Assembly (NCBI GenBank): GCA_002428365.1 | Contig: DIVW01000043.1 | Coordinates: 1-64,000, forward strand | Direction: 5' to 3' | DNA: 64,000 nt | Origin: Propionibacteriaceae bacterium UBA6122 | Lineage (GTDB): Bacteria > Actinomycetota > Actinomycetes > Propionibacteriales > Propionibacteriaceae | Shown here: in pieces, positions 1 through 6,642 of the stretch | Numbering within the stretch: the stretch's first letter is position 1 | Layout of the letters: each line of letters opens with the position of its first letter | Made by a program: the position numbers and the translations under genes | Notes under the pieces: generated by a model | The model's database searches: none | Seen by the model: the letters and a program-made list of their open reading frames with translations, nothing else | What the model was told of the DNA's origin: nothing

Positions 1-214
1 CTTGGCCTGGCCGGTTTCGTCCTGGGCGCGCTTCAGCGCGTCGTAGACCAGCGGCAGCACCTTCTTCAGCGGGCAGAACACCTGGTTGCCCTGCGGCTCG
101 TCGTTCTTGATGAAGTCGCCGCAGGGCAACCAGGTGTTCTGCCCGCTGAAGAAGGTGCTGCCGCTGGTCTACGACGCGCTGAAGCGCGCCCAGGACGAAA
201 CCGGCCAGGCCAAG
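1..214. repeat. 97-bp perfect inverted repeat with 20-bp spacer at the left edge
   Basis: Bases 1-97 are the exact reverse complement of bases 118-214, with a 20-base spacer at 98-117. Both arms encode the same stretch of form II RuBisCO. Read on the minus strand, 117 to 1 gives DFIKNDEPQGNQ and onward, the natural upstream continuation of the plus-strand gene including the active-site KNDE motif. A perfect repeat at the very end of a sequence, inside a conserved gene, is typical of a fold-back assembly or library artefact. A real inverted duplication cannot be excluded from sequence alone. Confidence 0.95.
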
Positions 215-916
215 CTGTTCTCGATGAACATCACCGCCGACGACCACTACGAAATGTGCGCCCGCGCCGACTACGCGCTGGAAGTGTTCGGCCCCGACGC
301 CGACAAGCTGGCCTTCCTGGTCGACGGCTACGTCGGCGGTCCCGGCATGGTCACCACCGCCCGCCGTCAGTACCCCGGGCAGTACCTGCACTACCACCGT
401 GCCGGCCACGGCGCCGTCACCTCGCCCAGCGCCAAGCGCGGCTACACCGCGTTCGTGCTGGCCAAGATGTCCCGCCTGCAGGGTGCTTCCGGCATCCACG
501 TCGGCACCATGGGCTACGGCAAGATGGAAGGCGAGGCGGACGACAAGATCATCGCCTACATGATCGAGCGCGACGAGTGCCAGGGCCCGGTCTACTTCCA
601 GAAGTGGTACGGCATGAAGCCCACCACCCCGATCATCTCCGGCGGCATGAACGCGCTGCGCCTGCCCGGCTTCTTCGAGAACCTCGGCCACGGCAACCTG
701 CTCAACACCGCTGGCGGCGGCGCTTACGGCCACCTGGACGGCCCCGCTGCAGGCGCTCGCTCGCTGCGCCAGGCCTACGACGGCTGGGCGGCTGGCGCTG
801 ACCCGGTGGAGTGGGCGGCGACGCATCGGGAGTTCGCCCGAGCCTTCGAATCCTTCCCGGCCGATGCTGACCTGTTGTTCCCCGGTTGGCGTGATCGGCT
901 GTTGAAGACCGCCTAA
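119..916 (+). CDS. cbbM: Ribulose-1,5-bisphosphate carboxylase large subunit, form II, 5'-truncated
   Basis: About 265 C-terminal residues of a form II RuBisCO, usually about 460 residues long. The enzyme carboxylates ribulose bisphosphate in the Calvin cycle or in nucleoside salvage. Recognisable parts are the phosphate-binding HYHRAGHGA segment, GIHVGTMGYGKMEGE with the loop-6 lysine, PIISGGMNALR with the substrate-binding serine, the TAGGGAYGHLDGPAAGARS glycine loop and the form II ending RAFESFPADADLLFPGW. Frame upstream of 119 is produced by the fold-back repeat, so a TTG start at 86 is spurious. The real N-terminal half, with the carbamylated lysine, lies off the window. Codons end almost always in C or G, more strongly than in neighbouring genes, which could reflect high expression or transfer. 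No other Calvin-cycle gene is visible. Confidence 0.93.
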   Translation, partial: PQGNQVFCPLKKVLPLVYDALKRAQDETGQAKLFSMNITADDHYEMCARADYALEVFGPDADKLAFLVDGYVGGPGMVTTARRQYPGQYLHYHRAGHGAVTSPSAKRGYTAFVLAKMSRLQGASGIHVGTMGYGKMEGEADDKIIAYMIERDECQGPVYFQKWYGMKPTTPIISGGMNALRLPGFFENLGHGNLLNTAGGGAYGHLDGPAAGARSLRQAYDGWAAGADPVEWAATHREFARAFESFPADADLLFPGWRDRLLKTA

Positions 917-990
917 TCGATCTTTCGGCGGACTGGTCGATTAGGAAGAGAACGTCAGCCCTTCGCGGCGGCGCGACGTTCGGGATATCG

Positions 991-1023
991 GGTCGGCGGC
1001 GTGAGCTGGGGGCGCCGCCGACC
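991..1023. terminator. Bidirectional terminator between RuBisCO and MBL-fold hydrolase
   Basis: Perfect 11-bp stem GGTCGGCGGCG (991-1001) and CGCCGCCGACC (1013-1023) with an 11-base loop, placed between two converging genes. There is no long T tract on either side, as is common in actinomycetes. Confidence 0.6.
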
Positions 1024-1044
1024 TACCCCTTGGTGCGGTTCAGG

Positions 1045-1923
1045 TTAAGGCCGAGCCCAGGGCGCCCTGGCGAGGATGGACATCTGCGCACCGGCGGGGT
1101 ACCGCCGAAGTAGGAGTCCTTTCGCCGAGTTCGGCTGCGCCTGCGCTGTGCGCAGCCCGGCCCACAGGTCGGCGAGGTCCTGCCTGGTCATTCGGGGAGT
1201 GCTGAACACCGGCACTCGTCCAGGGTGGGCGACGAAGATCTGAGTCGTCGCCCTCGTCAGCTCCAGTAGGCGGGCCGCTGAGGTGAGGTAGTCGGCGAGC
1301 TTCCCGGTTGGGGTGAAGGCATAGGCGCCGCCGGGGTAGATGAAATCGCCCACAAAGAGCTGGTCGGCACTCTCATCGAAAAGCGCCATCCCGTCGACCG
1401 TGTGCCCGGGTAGGTGCAGCACCCGAAGCTGGCGTCCACCTAAATCGATCACAGTGCCGTCCGGCAGCCATCTGCCCACCCGGACTACCGGTCGGGGCAT
1501 GGCCTCCAGTGGTCCCAGGTGGAGTCGCACGGGTGGCCGCAGCAGCTCATTTCGGACGGCTCGCCGGTATTGGGGCAGGTCCAGAAGCCATACTTCGTCG
1601 AAACGATCAAGATTGCCCACATGGTCGTAGTGCTGGTGGGAACAGGTAGCGGCCACCGGCCCCTCGGCAAGGGTGTTGACCGCACCAGGCGTATCGGCCA
1701 ACCCGGTTCCGGTGTCGTAGAGGATGGCCCGCTCGGTGCCGCTGATCAGGTAGCTGACGTTTTGTTGGTAATACCGCGGCTCCCCGATGGCCACTGTGCG
1801 CTCGTCGAGCTGCTCCACAGCAAGGTTCTGGTCGTACCACTCCACGCCGGCGGCCAGGGCCACCTGCCCAATGGGCGCGAGGCGGGAGCGTCCCAGGTAG
1901 GACGTCAGCCGCGGATGAGCCAT
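1045..1923 (-). CDS. MBL-fold metallo-hydrolase
   Basis: 292 residues of the metallo-beta-lactamase superfamily, which use a dinuclear metal site for hydrolysis or related chemistry. The signature SHQHYDH is at residues 95-101 (H96, H98, D100, H101). Further ligands are the His in HLPGHTVDG near 174, the Asp in FVGDFIY near 193 and the His in VAHPGR near 234. No signal peptide is evident, so it is probably cytoplasmic. The closest general types are glyoxalase II-like or lactonase-like MBL proteins; the substrate cannot be named. It starts with ATG after a G-rich stretch and is divergent from the HAD gene at 2010, sharing an 86-base intergenic region. It converges with RuBisCO, and nothing links the two functionally. 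Confidence 0.88.
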   Translation of the reverse strand: MAHPRLTSYLGRSRLAPIGQVALAAGVEWYDQNLAVEQLDERTVAIGEPRYYQQNVSYLISGTERAILYDTGTGLADTPGAVNTLAEGPVAATCSHQHYDHVGNLDRFDEVWLLDLPQYRRAVRNELLRPPVRLHLGPLEAMPRPVVRVGRWLPDGTVIDLGGRQLRVLHLPGHTVDGMALFDESADQLFVGDFIYPGGAYAFTPTGKLADYLTSAARLLELTRATTQIFVAHPGRVPVFSTPRMTRQDLADLWAGLRTAQAQPNSAKGLLLRRYPAGAQMSILARAPWARP

Positions 1924-2009
1924 CGCAGTGCCCCCACTATGGTCGCCATTGGGCGAGTGTAGGTCGCTGCGCCCGCATCAGAGCAAGGCCTAGGCGCTAG
2001 CCTGGGCAG

Positions 2010-2621
2010 GTGATCGGCTTCGTCGCTTTCGATCTGGGCAAGGTGCTGGCTTCACCGCCCGATCTCTTCTCCGCTCCGGCGGAGTTCCTAGGTGTGCTCA
2101 CTTACCAGTACGAAGAGCTCTACTGGACGGGTCGGTCTGCCTATGACGGCGGTGGCTCACGCGTGGAGTATTGGGGCCCGCTGCTCAGTAGCCTCGGCCT
2201 GGAGCCGACGGCGGCGCGGATCACCCACCTGGCCAATCTGGACGCCGAATTGTGGATTCAGTTGCGTCCCTCGGCCGAAGCGATGCTGACCACTGTCTAT
2301 TCGTGGGGGCTACGCACCGCCCTGGTGAGCAACGGCCCGCTGGCTTTGGGACGAGCGGTGCGCCTCGCCGACTGGTCGGCGCTGATCGATCGGGTGTTCA
2401 TCTCCTCAGAGTTGCGGCTGAGCAAACCTGACCCGGCGGTGTTCCCTGCGGTCACCGCCCAACTCGAGGTGAATCCCGATCAGGTCGCCTTCATCGATGA
2501 CCGCATCGAGTGTGTGGACGCCGCTGGCGCCTACGGTTGGCTCAGCCACCTTTGGGTCGACGACGCCGACTCCATGACCTGGCTCGCCGAGGTCTGCAAC
2601 CAGGAACTACCGACCCACTAG
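2010..2621 (+). CDS. HAD superfamily hydrolase (subfamily IA, YihX-like)
   Basis: 203 residues. Motif I is FDLGKVL with the nucleophile Asp8, as in YihX-type phosphatases where DLG replaces the usual DxD. Motif II is LVSNG near residue 109, motif III the lysine in LRLSKPDPAVF, and motif IV the acidic pair in AFIDDRIECV. These features indicate a phosphatase acting on a small phosphorylated metabolite; the substrate is unknown. The start is GTG (CAGGTGATCGGC). The gene stands alone, followed by a palindromic intergenic repeat and a gene on the other strand. Confidence 0.85.
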   Translation: MIGFVAFDLGKVLASPPDLFSAPAEFLGVLTYQYEELYWTGRSAYDGGGSRVEYWGPLLSSLGLEPTAARITHLANLDAELWIQLRPSAEAMLTTVYSWGLRTALVSNGPLALGRAVRLADWSALIDRVFISSELRLSKPDPAVFPAVTAQLEVNPDQVAFIDDRIECVDAAGAYGWLSHLWVDDADSMTWLAEVCNQELPTH

Positions 2622-2630
2622 CCCCCTGCG

Positions 2631-2712
2631 CACGGGGACGGTTCCTCCGAACGGCTCATGGGGACGGTTCCACTAGCGCTGCTCATATTGGGGACGGTTC
2701 CAATATGAGCAG
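2631..2712. repeat. GGGGACGGTTCC intergenic repeat element with perfect palindrome
   Basis: Three copies of the core GGGGACGGTTCC lie in 82 bases between two genes. The third copy (2690-2701) is flanked by the perfect inverted arms CTGCTCATATT (2679-2689) and AATATGAGCAG (2702-2712), so the element can form an 11-bp hairpin with the core as the loop. The same core recurs at 3826, 25846 and 51527, with a single copy near 62633. This resembles REP-type elements mobilised by RAYT transposases (family knowledge); no such transposase gene is present in the window. Confidence 0.8.
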
Positions 2713-2720
2713 TAGATCGG

Positions 2721-3761
2721 CTACTCGCCGGGGTAGCGGACGCCAAGCTGATGGCGCACCTTGTCGAGGACGCTCATGATGGCCACCGATTCGGCCAGTG
2801 GCAGTTGCGGCGATTCGGTGAAGCCGTCGCTGACCAACTGGGCGAAATGGGCCGCCTCGTAGGCCAAGCCCTGATGGCCGACCATTACGTCCGGCGGGCT
2901 GAGCAGCACTTCACCAGCCTTGGCGACCACGCGCACCCGTCCGGGGGTGTAGAAGTCGCCGTCCAACTCGACGCGGGCCAGGCTGCCGCAAATCGCCATC
3001 GTCGTGGGAGTCTTCGCTGCCAAAGTGGTGCTCACTAGCGCTTGAGCATGCGGATGGTCCACATAATCGCCGAAGGTGATGCTGAGTTGTCGGTCCACCC
3101 CGGACGGGGTCAGCTCCCCGATCACCCGGACGGTCTTCGGCGCACCCAGGGCGAAGAAGCTGTACGACACCGGGTAGATACCGAGATCGAGCAAGGCACC
3201 ACCGGCCAACTCGGGCCGCATCATCCGCTCGACGTGCTCCAGCGACTGCCCGTGATCGCCGATCAGGGTCTCCAGCTCGCCGAGGGCCCCGTCCGCTAAC
3301 AGTTGGCGGACGATGTCGGTGCGCGGCAGGAACCGCGTCCACATGGCCTCCATCAGCGCCACCCCTTGCACGCGCGCAGCGTCCACGAGTTTGCGCGCCT
3401 CGGCGGCGTTGCGAGTGAACGCCTTCTCCACTAGGACGTGCTTGCCGGCCCGAATGGCCAGCATCGCCTGCTCAAAGTGCTCACTGTGCGGCGAGGCAAC
3501 GTAGATCGCCTGCACCTGCGGGTCAGCCACCAACTGCTCGTAGGAGCCGTACGCGGACCCGGCGCCGAACTCGGCGGCAAACTCGGCGGCGCGCTGCTGA
3601 CTGCGGGAACCGACTGCGACGATCTGTTGGCGGGTGCTGGCTCGTAGCGCGGACGCGAACGCTCGCGCGATGCCACCAGGGGCCATGATTCCCCACCGCA
3701 GCGTGGGGGCAACGGCAGGATCGGGCACTCGGGAGACCGGGAGGTGTTGTGGAAATGCCAT
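2721..3761 (-). CDS. Gfo/Idh/MocA family NAD(P)-dependent oxidoreductase
   Basis: 346 residues. The N-terminal Rossmann domain has a WGIMAPGGIARAFASAL glycine-rich nucleotide-binding loop near residues 23-40. The conserved signature HVLVEKAFTRNAAEA follows (family consensus EKP; here Ala replaces Pro). The C-terminal alpha/beta substrate domain contains GGALLDLGIYPVSYSFF, typical of the dihydrodiol/trans-1,2-dihydrobenzene-diol dehydrogenase-like branch. Members oxidise or reduce sugars and related polyols in the cytoplasm; the substrate is not predictable. It is a single gene bracketed on both sides by repeats of the GGGGACGGTTCC family, so no operon context helps. Confidence 0.9.
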   Translation of the reverse strand: MAFPQHLPVSRVPDPAVAPTLRWGIMAPGGIARAFASALRASTRQQIVAVGSRSQQRAAEFAAEFGAGSAYGSYEQLVADPQVQAIYVASPHSEHFEQAMLAIRAGKHVLVEKAFTRNAAEARKLVDAARVQGVALMEAMWTRFLPRTDIVRQLLADGALGELETLIGDHGQSLEHVERMMRPELAGGALLDLGIYPVSYSFFALGAPKTVRVIGELTPSGVDRQLSITFGDYVDHPHAQALVSTTLAAKTPTTMAICGSLARVELDGDFYTPGRVRVVAKAGEVLLSPPDVMVGHQGLAYEAAHFAQLVSDGFTESPQLPLAESVAIMSVLDKVRHQLGVRYPGE

Positions 3762-3825
3762 ATGGCAACGCTACTCGCCACCGTCGATGTTGGGTGGCGA
3801 GCTAGTTGAAGCTACTCAGCGGAGG

Positions 3826-3985
3826 AACCGTCCCCCTGAGCCGTCCGGAGGAACCGTCCCCTGAGCCGTCCGGAGGAACCGTCCCCGGCCCTACGGCGTC
3901 CCCGACCCTACGGCGTCCCCGGCCCTACGGCGTCCCCGGCCCTTCGACAGGCTCAGGGAACTGGGTGTCGGCTCAGGGAACTGGG
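3826..3985. repeat. Composite intergenic repeat block (two repeat families plus a 17-bp tandem)
   Basis: Three copies of GGAGGAACCGTCCCC joined by CTGAGCCGTCC spacers (about 3826-3887) run directly into three tandem copies of the 17-mer CCCTACGGCGTCCCCGG (3889-3939; one copy ends GA). A CCCTTCGACAGGCTCAGGGAACTGG element and a degenerate second half-copy follow (3940-3985). Both repeat families of this window are therefore fused at one place. No coding potential was seen. Confidence 0.8.
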
Positions 3986-3993
3986 CAGGAGGC

Positions 3994-4983
3994 TCAGGAG
4001 AGGGTGGAAACCAGGATCGCTTTGATGGAGTGCATCCGGTTCTCGGCCTGATCGAAGACGATCGAGGCATCCGACTCGAAGACCTCGTCGGTGACCTCAA
4101 GCTCGGGTAGGCCGAAGCGGGAGAACACCTGCTCACCGACGCTGGTCTCGCGGTTGTGGTAGGCGGGTAGGCAGTGCATGAACTTCACCTCGTCCACCCC
4201 GGTGCGCTCCATCAGGGCGGTGTTCACCTGGTAGTCCTTCAGCAGCAGAATGCGCTCAGTCCACACACTCTCCTGCTCGCCCATCGATACCCAGATGTCG
4301 GTGTGCAGGAAGTCGCAGCCCACGACGCCGTCCAACTCATCGGTGAGGGTGATCCGGGCGCCGGTCTCGCCGGCTATCTGCATCGCCGAGGCAATCACCG
4401 AATCCGGCGGCAGCAACTTCTTCGGTGCGACGATCCGGACGTCCATGCCGAGCAGCGCGCCACCGATCAGCAGCGAGCAGCCGACATTGAAGCGGGCATC
4501 CCCGACATAGGCGAAGCTGATGTCGTGGTCGTCCTTGCCGCTCGATTCGCGCATCGTGAACATGTCACACAGGCTCTGGGTGGGGTGCCACTCGTCGGTG
4601 AGGCCGTTCCACACCGGCACCGAGGAGTATTTGGCGATCGTTTCCACCGTTGACTGCTTGGCACCGCGGTACTGAATGCCGTCGAACAGCCGCGAGAGCA
4701 CCCGGGCGGTGTCGGCCGGAGACTCCTTATGCCCGAGCTGGGAAGAGTTACCGTCCATCTGGGTGACGTGGGCACCCTGGTGATGGGCGGCCACCTCGAA
4801 AGCCGAGCGGGTACGAGTGGAGGTCTTCTCGAAGATCAGCGCGATGTTCGCCCCACCCAGGCGCGGCACCTCCGTGCCAGCCTTTCGGGCGGCCTTCAGC
4901 TCGGTGGTGAGGTCGAGCAGGTGATGCCACTCGGCCGGGGTGAAGTCGATTTCCTTGAGGAAGTGCCGTCCGTGCAAACTCAT
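3994..4983 (-). CDS. argF: Ornithine carbamoyltransferase
   Basis: 329 residues. The enzyme transfers carbamoyl from carbamoyl phosphate to ornithine giving citrulline; in reverse it serves the arginine deiminase pathway. The carbamoyl-phosphate site FEKTSTRTRSAFE is near residues 51-63, followed by HPTQSLCD near 134 and the ornithine/cysteine loop FMHCLPAYHNRE near 265-276. The N-terminus SLHGRHFLKEIDFTPAEW and the full 329-residue length match the E. coli ArgF/ArgI and catabolic ArcB type rather than the shorter anabolic ArgF usual in actinomycete arginine operons. A good site AGGAGG lies 9 bases before the ATG. No arcA, arcC or other arg gene is nearby, so its direction in vivo is undecided. 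Confidence 0.95.
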   Translation of the reverse strand: MSLHGRHFLKEIDFTPAEWHHLLDLTTELKAARKAGTEVPRLGGANIALIFEKTSTRTRSAFEVAAHHQGAHVTQMDGNSSQLGHKESPADTARVLSRLFDGIQYRGAKQSTVETIAKYSSVPVWNGLTDEWHPTQSLCDMFTMRESSGKDDHDISFAYVGDARFNVGCSLLIGGALLGMDVRIVAPKKLLPPDSVIASAMQIAGETGARITLTDELDGVVGCDFLHTDIWVSMGEQESVWTERILLLKDYQVNTALMERTGVDEVKFMHCLPAYHNRETSVGEQVFSRFGLPELEVTDEVFESDASIVFDQAENRMHSIKAILVSTLS

Positions 4984-5046
4984 GATGAGTTGCCTCCTAG
5001 CTGATCGTCAGTAGGAGAACTCTGCCAGTCGTGACAGCATTGGCGC

Positions 5047-5427
5047 ATGTTCGCACGTTTCTTCGCCAGCGCGGCGGCCCTCGCGGTGGCGACTTGGTGG
5101 TTGCCAGGAATCAGCACCGACGCCGCGGCCGACGATTGGGCCAGGGGTTGGACGATCGTGGCCGTGGCGGTGATCTTCGGGATCGTGAACTCGTTGGTCA
5201 AGCCGCTGTTCACCTTCGCAGCCGCACCGCTGATCCTGATCACCCTGGGTCTGTTTCTGCTAGTCATCAACGCTCTGCTGCTGATGCTCGTCTCCTGGAT
5301 CGCCGGTCAGCTCGGCCTGGCCTGGCATGTGGCTGACTGGGGCACCGCCTTCTGGGGCGCCCTGATTGTCTCGATAGTGAGCTTCGTCCTGAACGCCTTT
5401 TTCAAGCGCGGGGAAGAGCACCGATGA
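5047..5427 (+). CDS. Phage holin family 4 / DUF-type four-helix membrane protein
   Basis: 126 residues, almost entirely hydrophobic, with four predicted membrane segments: residues about 3-20, 34-58, 60-88 and 98-118. The motif FGIVNSLVKPLFTF is typical of the mycobacterial-type phage holin family 4 (PF04020-like) proteins, which are chromosomal and widespread and have no proven lysis role. It overlaps the next gene by four bases (ATGA), implying translational coupling with the tyrosine phosphatase. The gene is divergent from argF, with 63 bases between the starts. Confidence 0.85.
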   Translation: MFARFFASAAALAVATWWLPGISTDAAADDWARGWTIVAVAVIFGIVNSLVKPLFTFAAAPLILITLGLFLLVINALLLMLVSWIAGQLGLAWHVADWGTAFWGALIVSIVSFVLNAFFKRGEEHR

Positions 5428-5897
5428 GCGCCCCGCGCATCCTGTTCGTGTGCTGGGGCAATATCTGCCGCTCGCCGATGGCCGAGGTGATCGCCCGCAG
5501 CAAGGCCGCCAGTGAGCACGTGGCCGGGATCGAGTTCAGCAGCGGTGGGGTCAGCTCGGAAGAGTCCGGTCATCCGATGGACGCGCGCGCCGTGGCCGTC
5601 CTGACCCAGGCCGGTTATCGTCCCGGGCCGCACCAGGCCCACAAGGTGAGTGCCCAAGAGATCGACGAGGCCGATCTGGTCATCGGCATGGAGGCCCTGC
5701 ATCTGACCAAGCTGCGCCAACTTTCGCCGCACGCCGACCACCTCTACCTACTCTCCGATTTTGACCCGAACGCTGTGCCCGGTTCGGAAATCGAAGACCC
5801 GTGGTACGGCGACGACAGCGATTTCGTCATCACCTTGCACCAGATCGAGGCCGCGATGCCCGAGGTCGTCAAGCGGGCTCGCGAACTGCTCGGTTAG
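5424..5897 (+). CDS. Low molecular weight protein-tyrosine phosphatase
   Basis: 157 residues. The P-loop CWGNICRSP (Cys10, Arg16) fits the family pattern C-x5-R-S near the N-terminus, and the general acid is Asp125 in the EDPWYGDD segment. Such enzymes dephosphorylate tyrosine residues, or arginine-phosphate in some bacteria, and often act with BY-kinases or as PtpA-like proteins. No kinase is adjacent. It is coupled by a four-base overlap to the upstream membrane protein gene and followed 55 bases later by the response regulator, so one transcript of four genes is possible. Confidence 0.92.
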   Translation: MSAPRILFVCWGNICRSPMAEVIARSKAASEHVAGIEFSSGGVSSEESGHPMDARAVAVLTQAGYRPGPHQAHKVSAQEIDEADLVIGMEALHLTKLRQLSPHADHLYLLSDFDPNAVPGSEIEDPWYGDDSDFVITLHQIEAAMPEVVKRARELLG

Positions 5898-5952
5898 GCT
5901 CCTCCCGCTCCGCCTGGACCCAACCGGTTGGCGAACATGGCAGGCTGTAGCC

Positions 5953-6642
5953 ATGCACATCCTCGTTGTGGACGATGACCAGGCGGTTCGCGACTCGCTG
6001 GCCCGCTCACTGCGCTACTCCGGCTATGAAGTGACCACCGCCAATGACGGTGTCGATGCCCTGGCCCGACTGTCTTCGCTGCGCCCCGACGCCGTCATTA
6101 TGGACGTGATGATGCCCCGGCTGGACGGTCTGGAGGCCACCCGCTCGCTGCGCGCCTCCGGCAATGACGTGCCGATCCTGGTGCTCACCGCCCGCGACGC
6201 CGTCGGTGATCGGGTGGACGGCCTCGACGCTGGCGCCGATGACTACATGGCCAAGCCCTTCTCCTTCGATGAGTTGCAGGCTCGGCTACGGGCGCTGACC
6301 CGGCGGTCGCGTCCGTCCAGCGAAGAAGAAGGCACCGAGGTGCTGAGCTTCGCCGACCTCAGCTTGGATCTGCAGACCCGCGAAGTAACCCGCGCTGGTC
6401 GGCGGATCAGCTTGACCCGTACCGAGTTCGCCTTGCTGCAGACCTTCCTGGAAAACCCACGCCGCGTGCTGGAGCGCTCCTGGTTGTTGAACGAGGTCTG
6501 GGGCTTCGACTTCCCGACCACCGCCAACTCCTTGGAGGTGTACATCGGGTATCTGCGCCGCAAGACCGAAGGTGAAGGCGAAAACCGTCTGATCCACACC
6601 GTGCGCGGCATCGGTTACGTGCTGCGCGAGACGCCACCGTGA
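5953..6642 (+). CDS. mprA: OmpR-family response regulator (MprA-like)
   Basis: 229 residues. The N-terminal receiver domain has the acidic pocket DDD (7-9), phosphoacceptor Asp51 in AVIMDVMMP, Thr79 in LVLTAR and Lys101 in MAKPF. The C-terminal winged helix includes the SLTRTEFALLQTFLENP and YIGYLRRKTE segments. The start at 5953 (MHILVVDDD) is the natural one; reading frame further upstream overlaps the phosphatase gene. The gene ends by overlapping the sensor kinase start (GTGA). By similarity of the pair to MprAB of mycobacteria it probably responds to envelope stress, but that is inference. Confidence 0.93.
   Translation: MHILVVDDDQAVRDSLARSLRYSGYEVTTANDGVDALARLSSLRPDAVIMDVMMPRLDGLEATRSLRASGNDVPILVLTARDAVGDRVDGLDAGADDYMAKPFSFDELQARLRALTRRSRPSSEEEGTEVLSFADLSLDLQTREVTRAGRRISLTRTEFALLQTFLENPRRVLERSWLLNEVWGFDFPTTANSLEVYIGYLRRKTEGEGENRLIHTVRGIGYVLRETPP

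Noticed and set aside
86..118. TTG start at 86 giving RuBisCO an N-terminus MPCGSSFLMKS
   Set aside because: These codons are the antisense arm and spacer of the fold-back repeat, not part of the gene; the natural upstream residues are read on the minus strand.
5047..5427. Prophage lysis gene
   Set aside because: Although named phage holin family, it is an isolated chromosomal gene with no phage genes around.
5761..5952. Long N-terminal extension of the response regulator
   Set aside because: It overlaps the phosphatase gene and has no homology; MHILVVDDD at 5953 is the normal receiver start.
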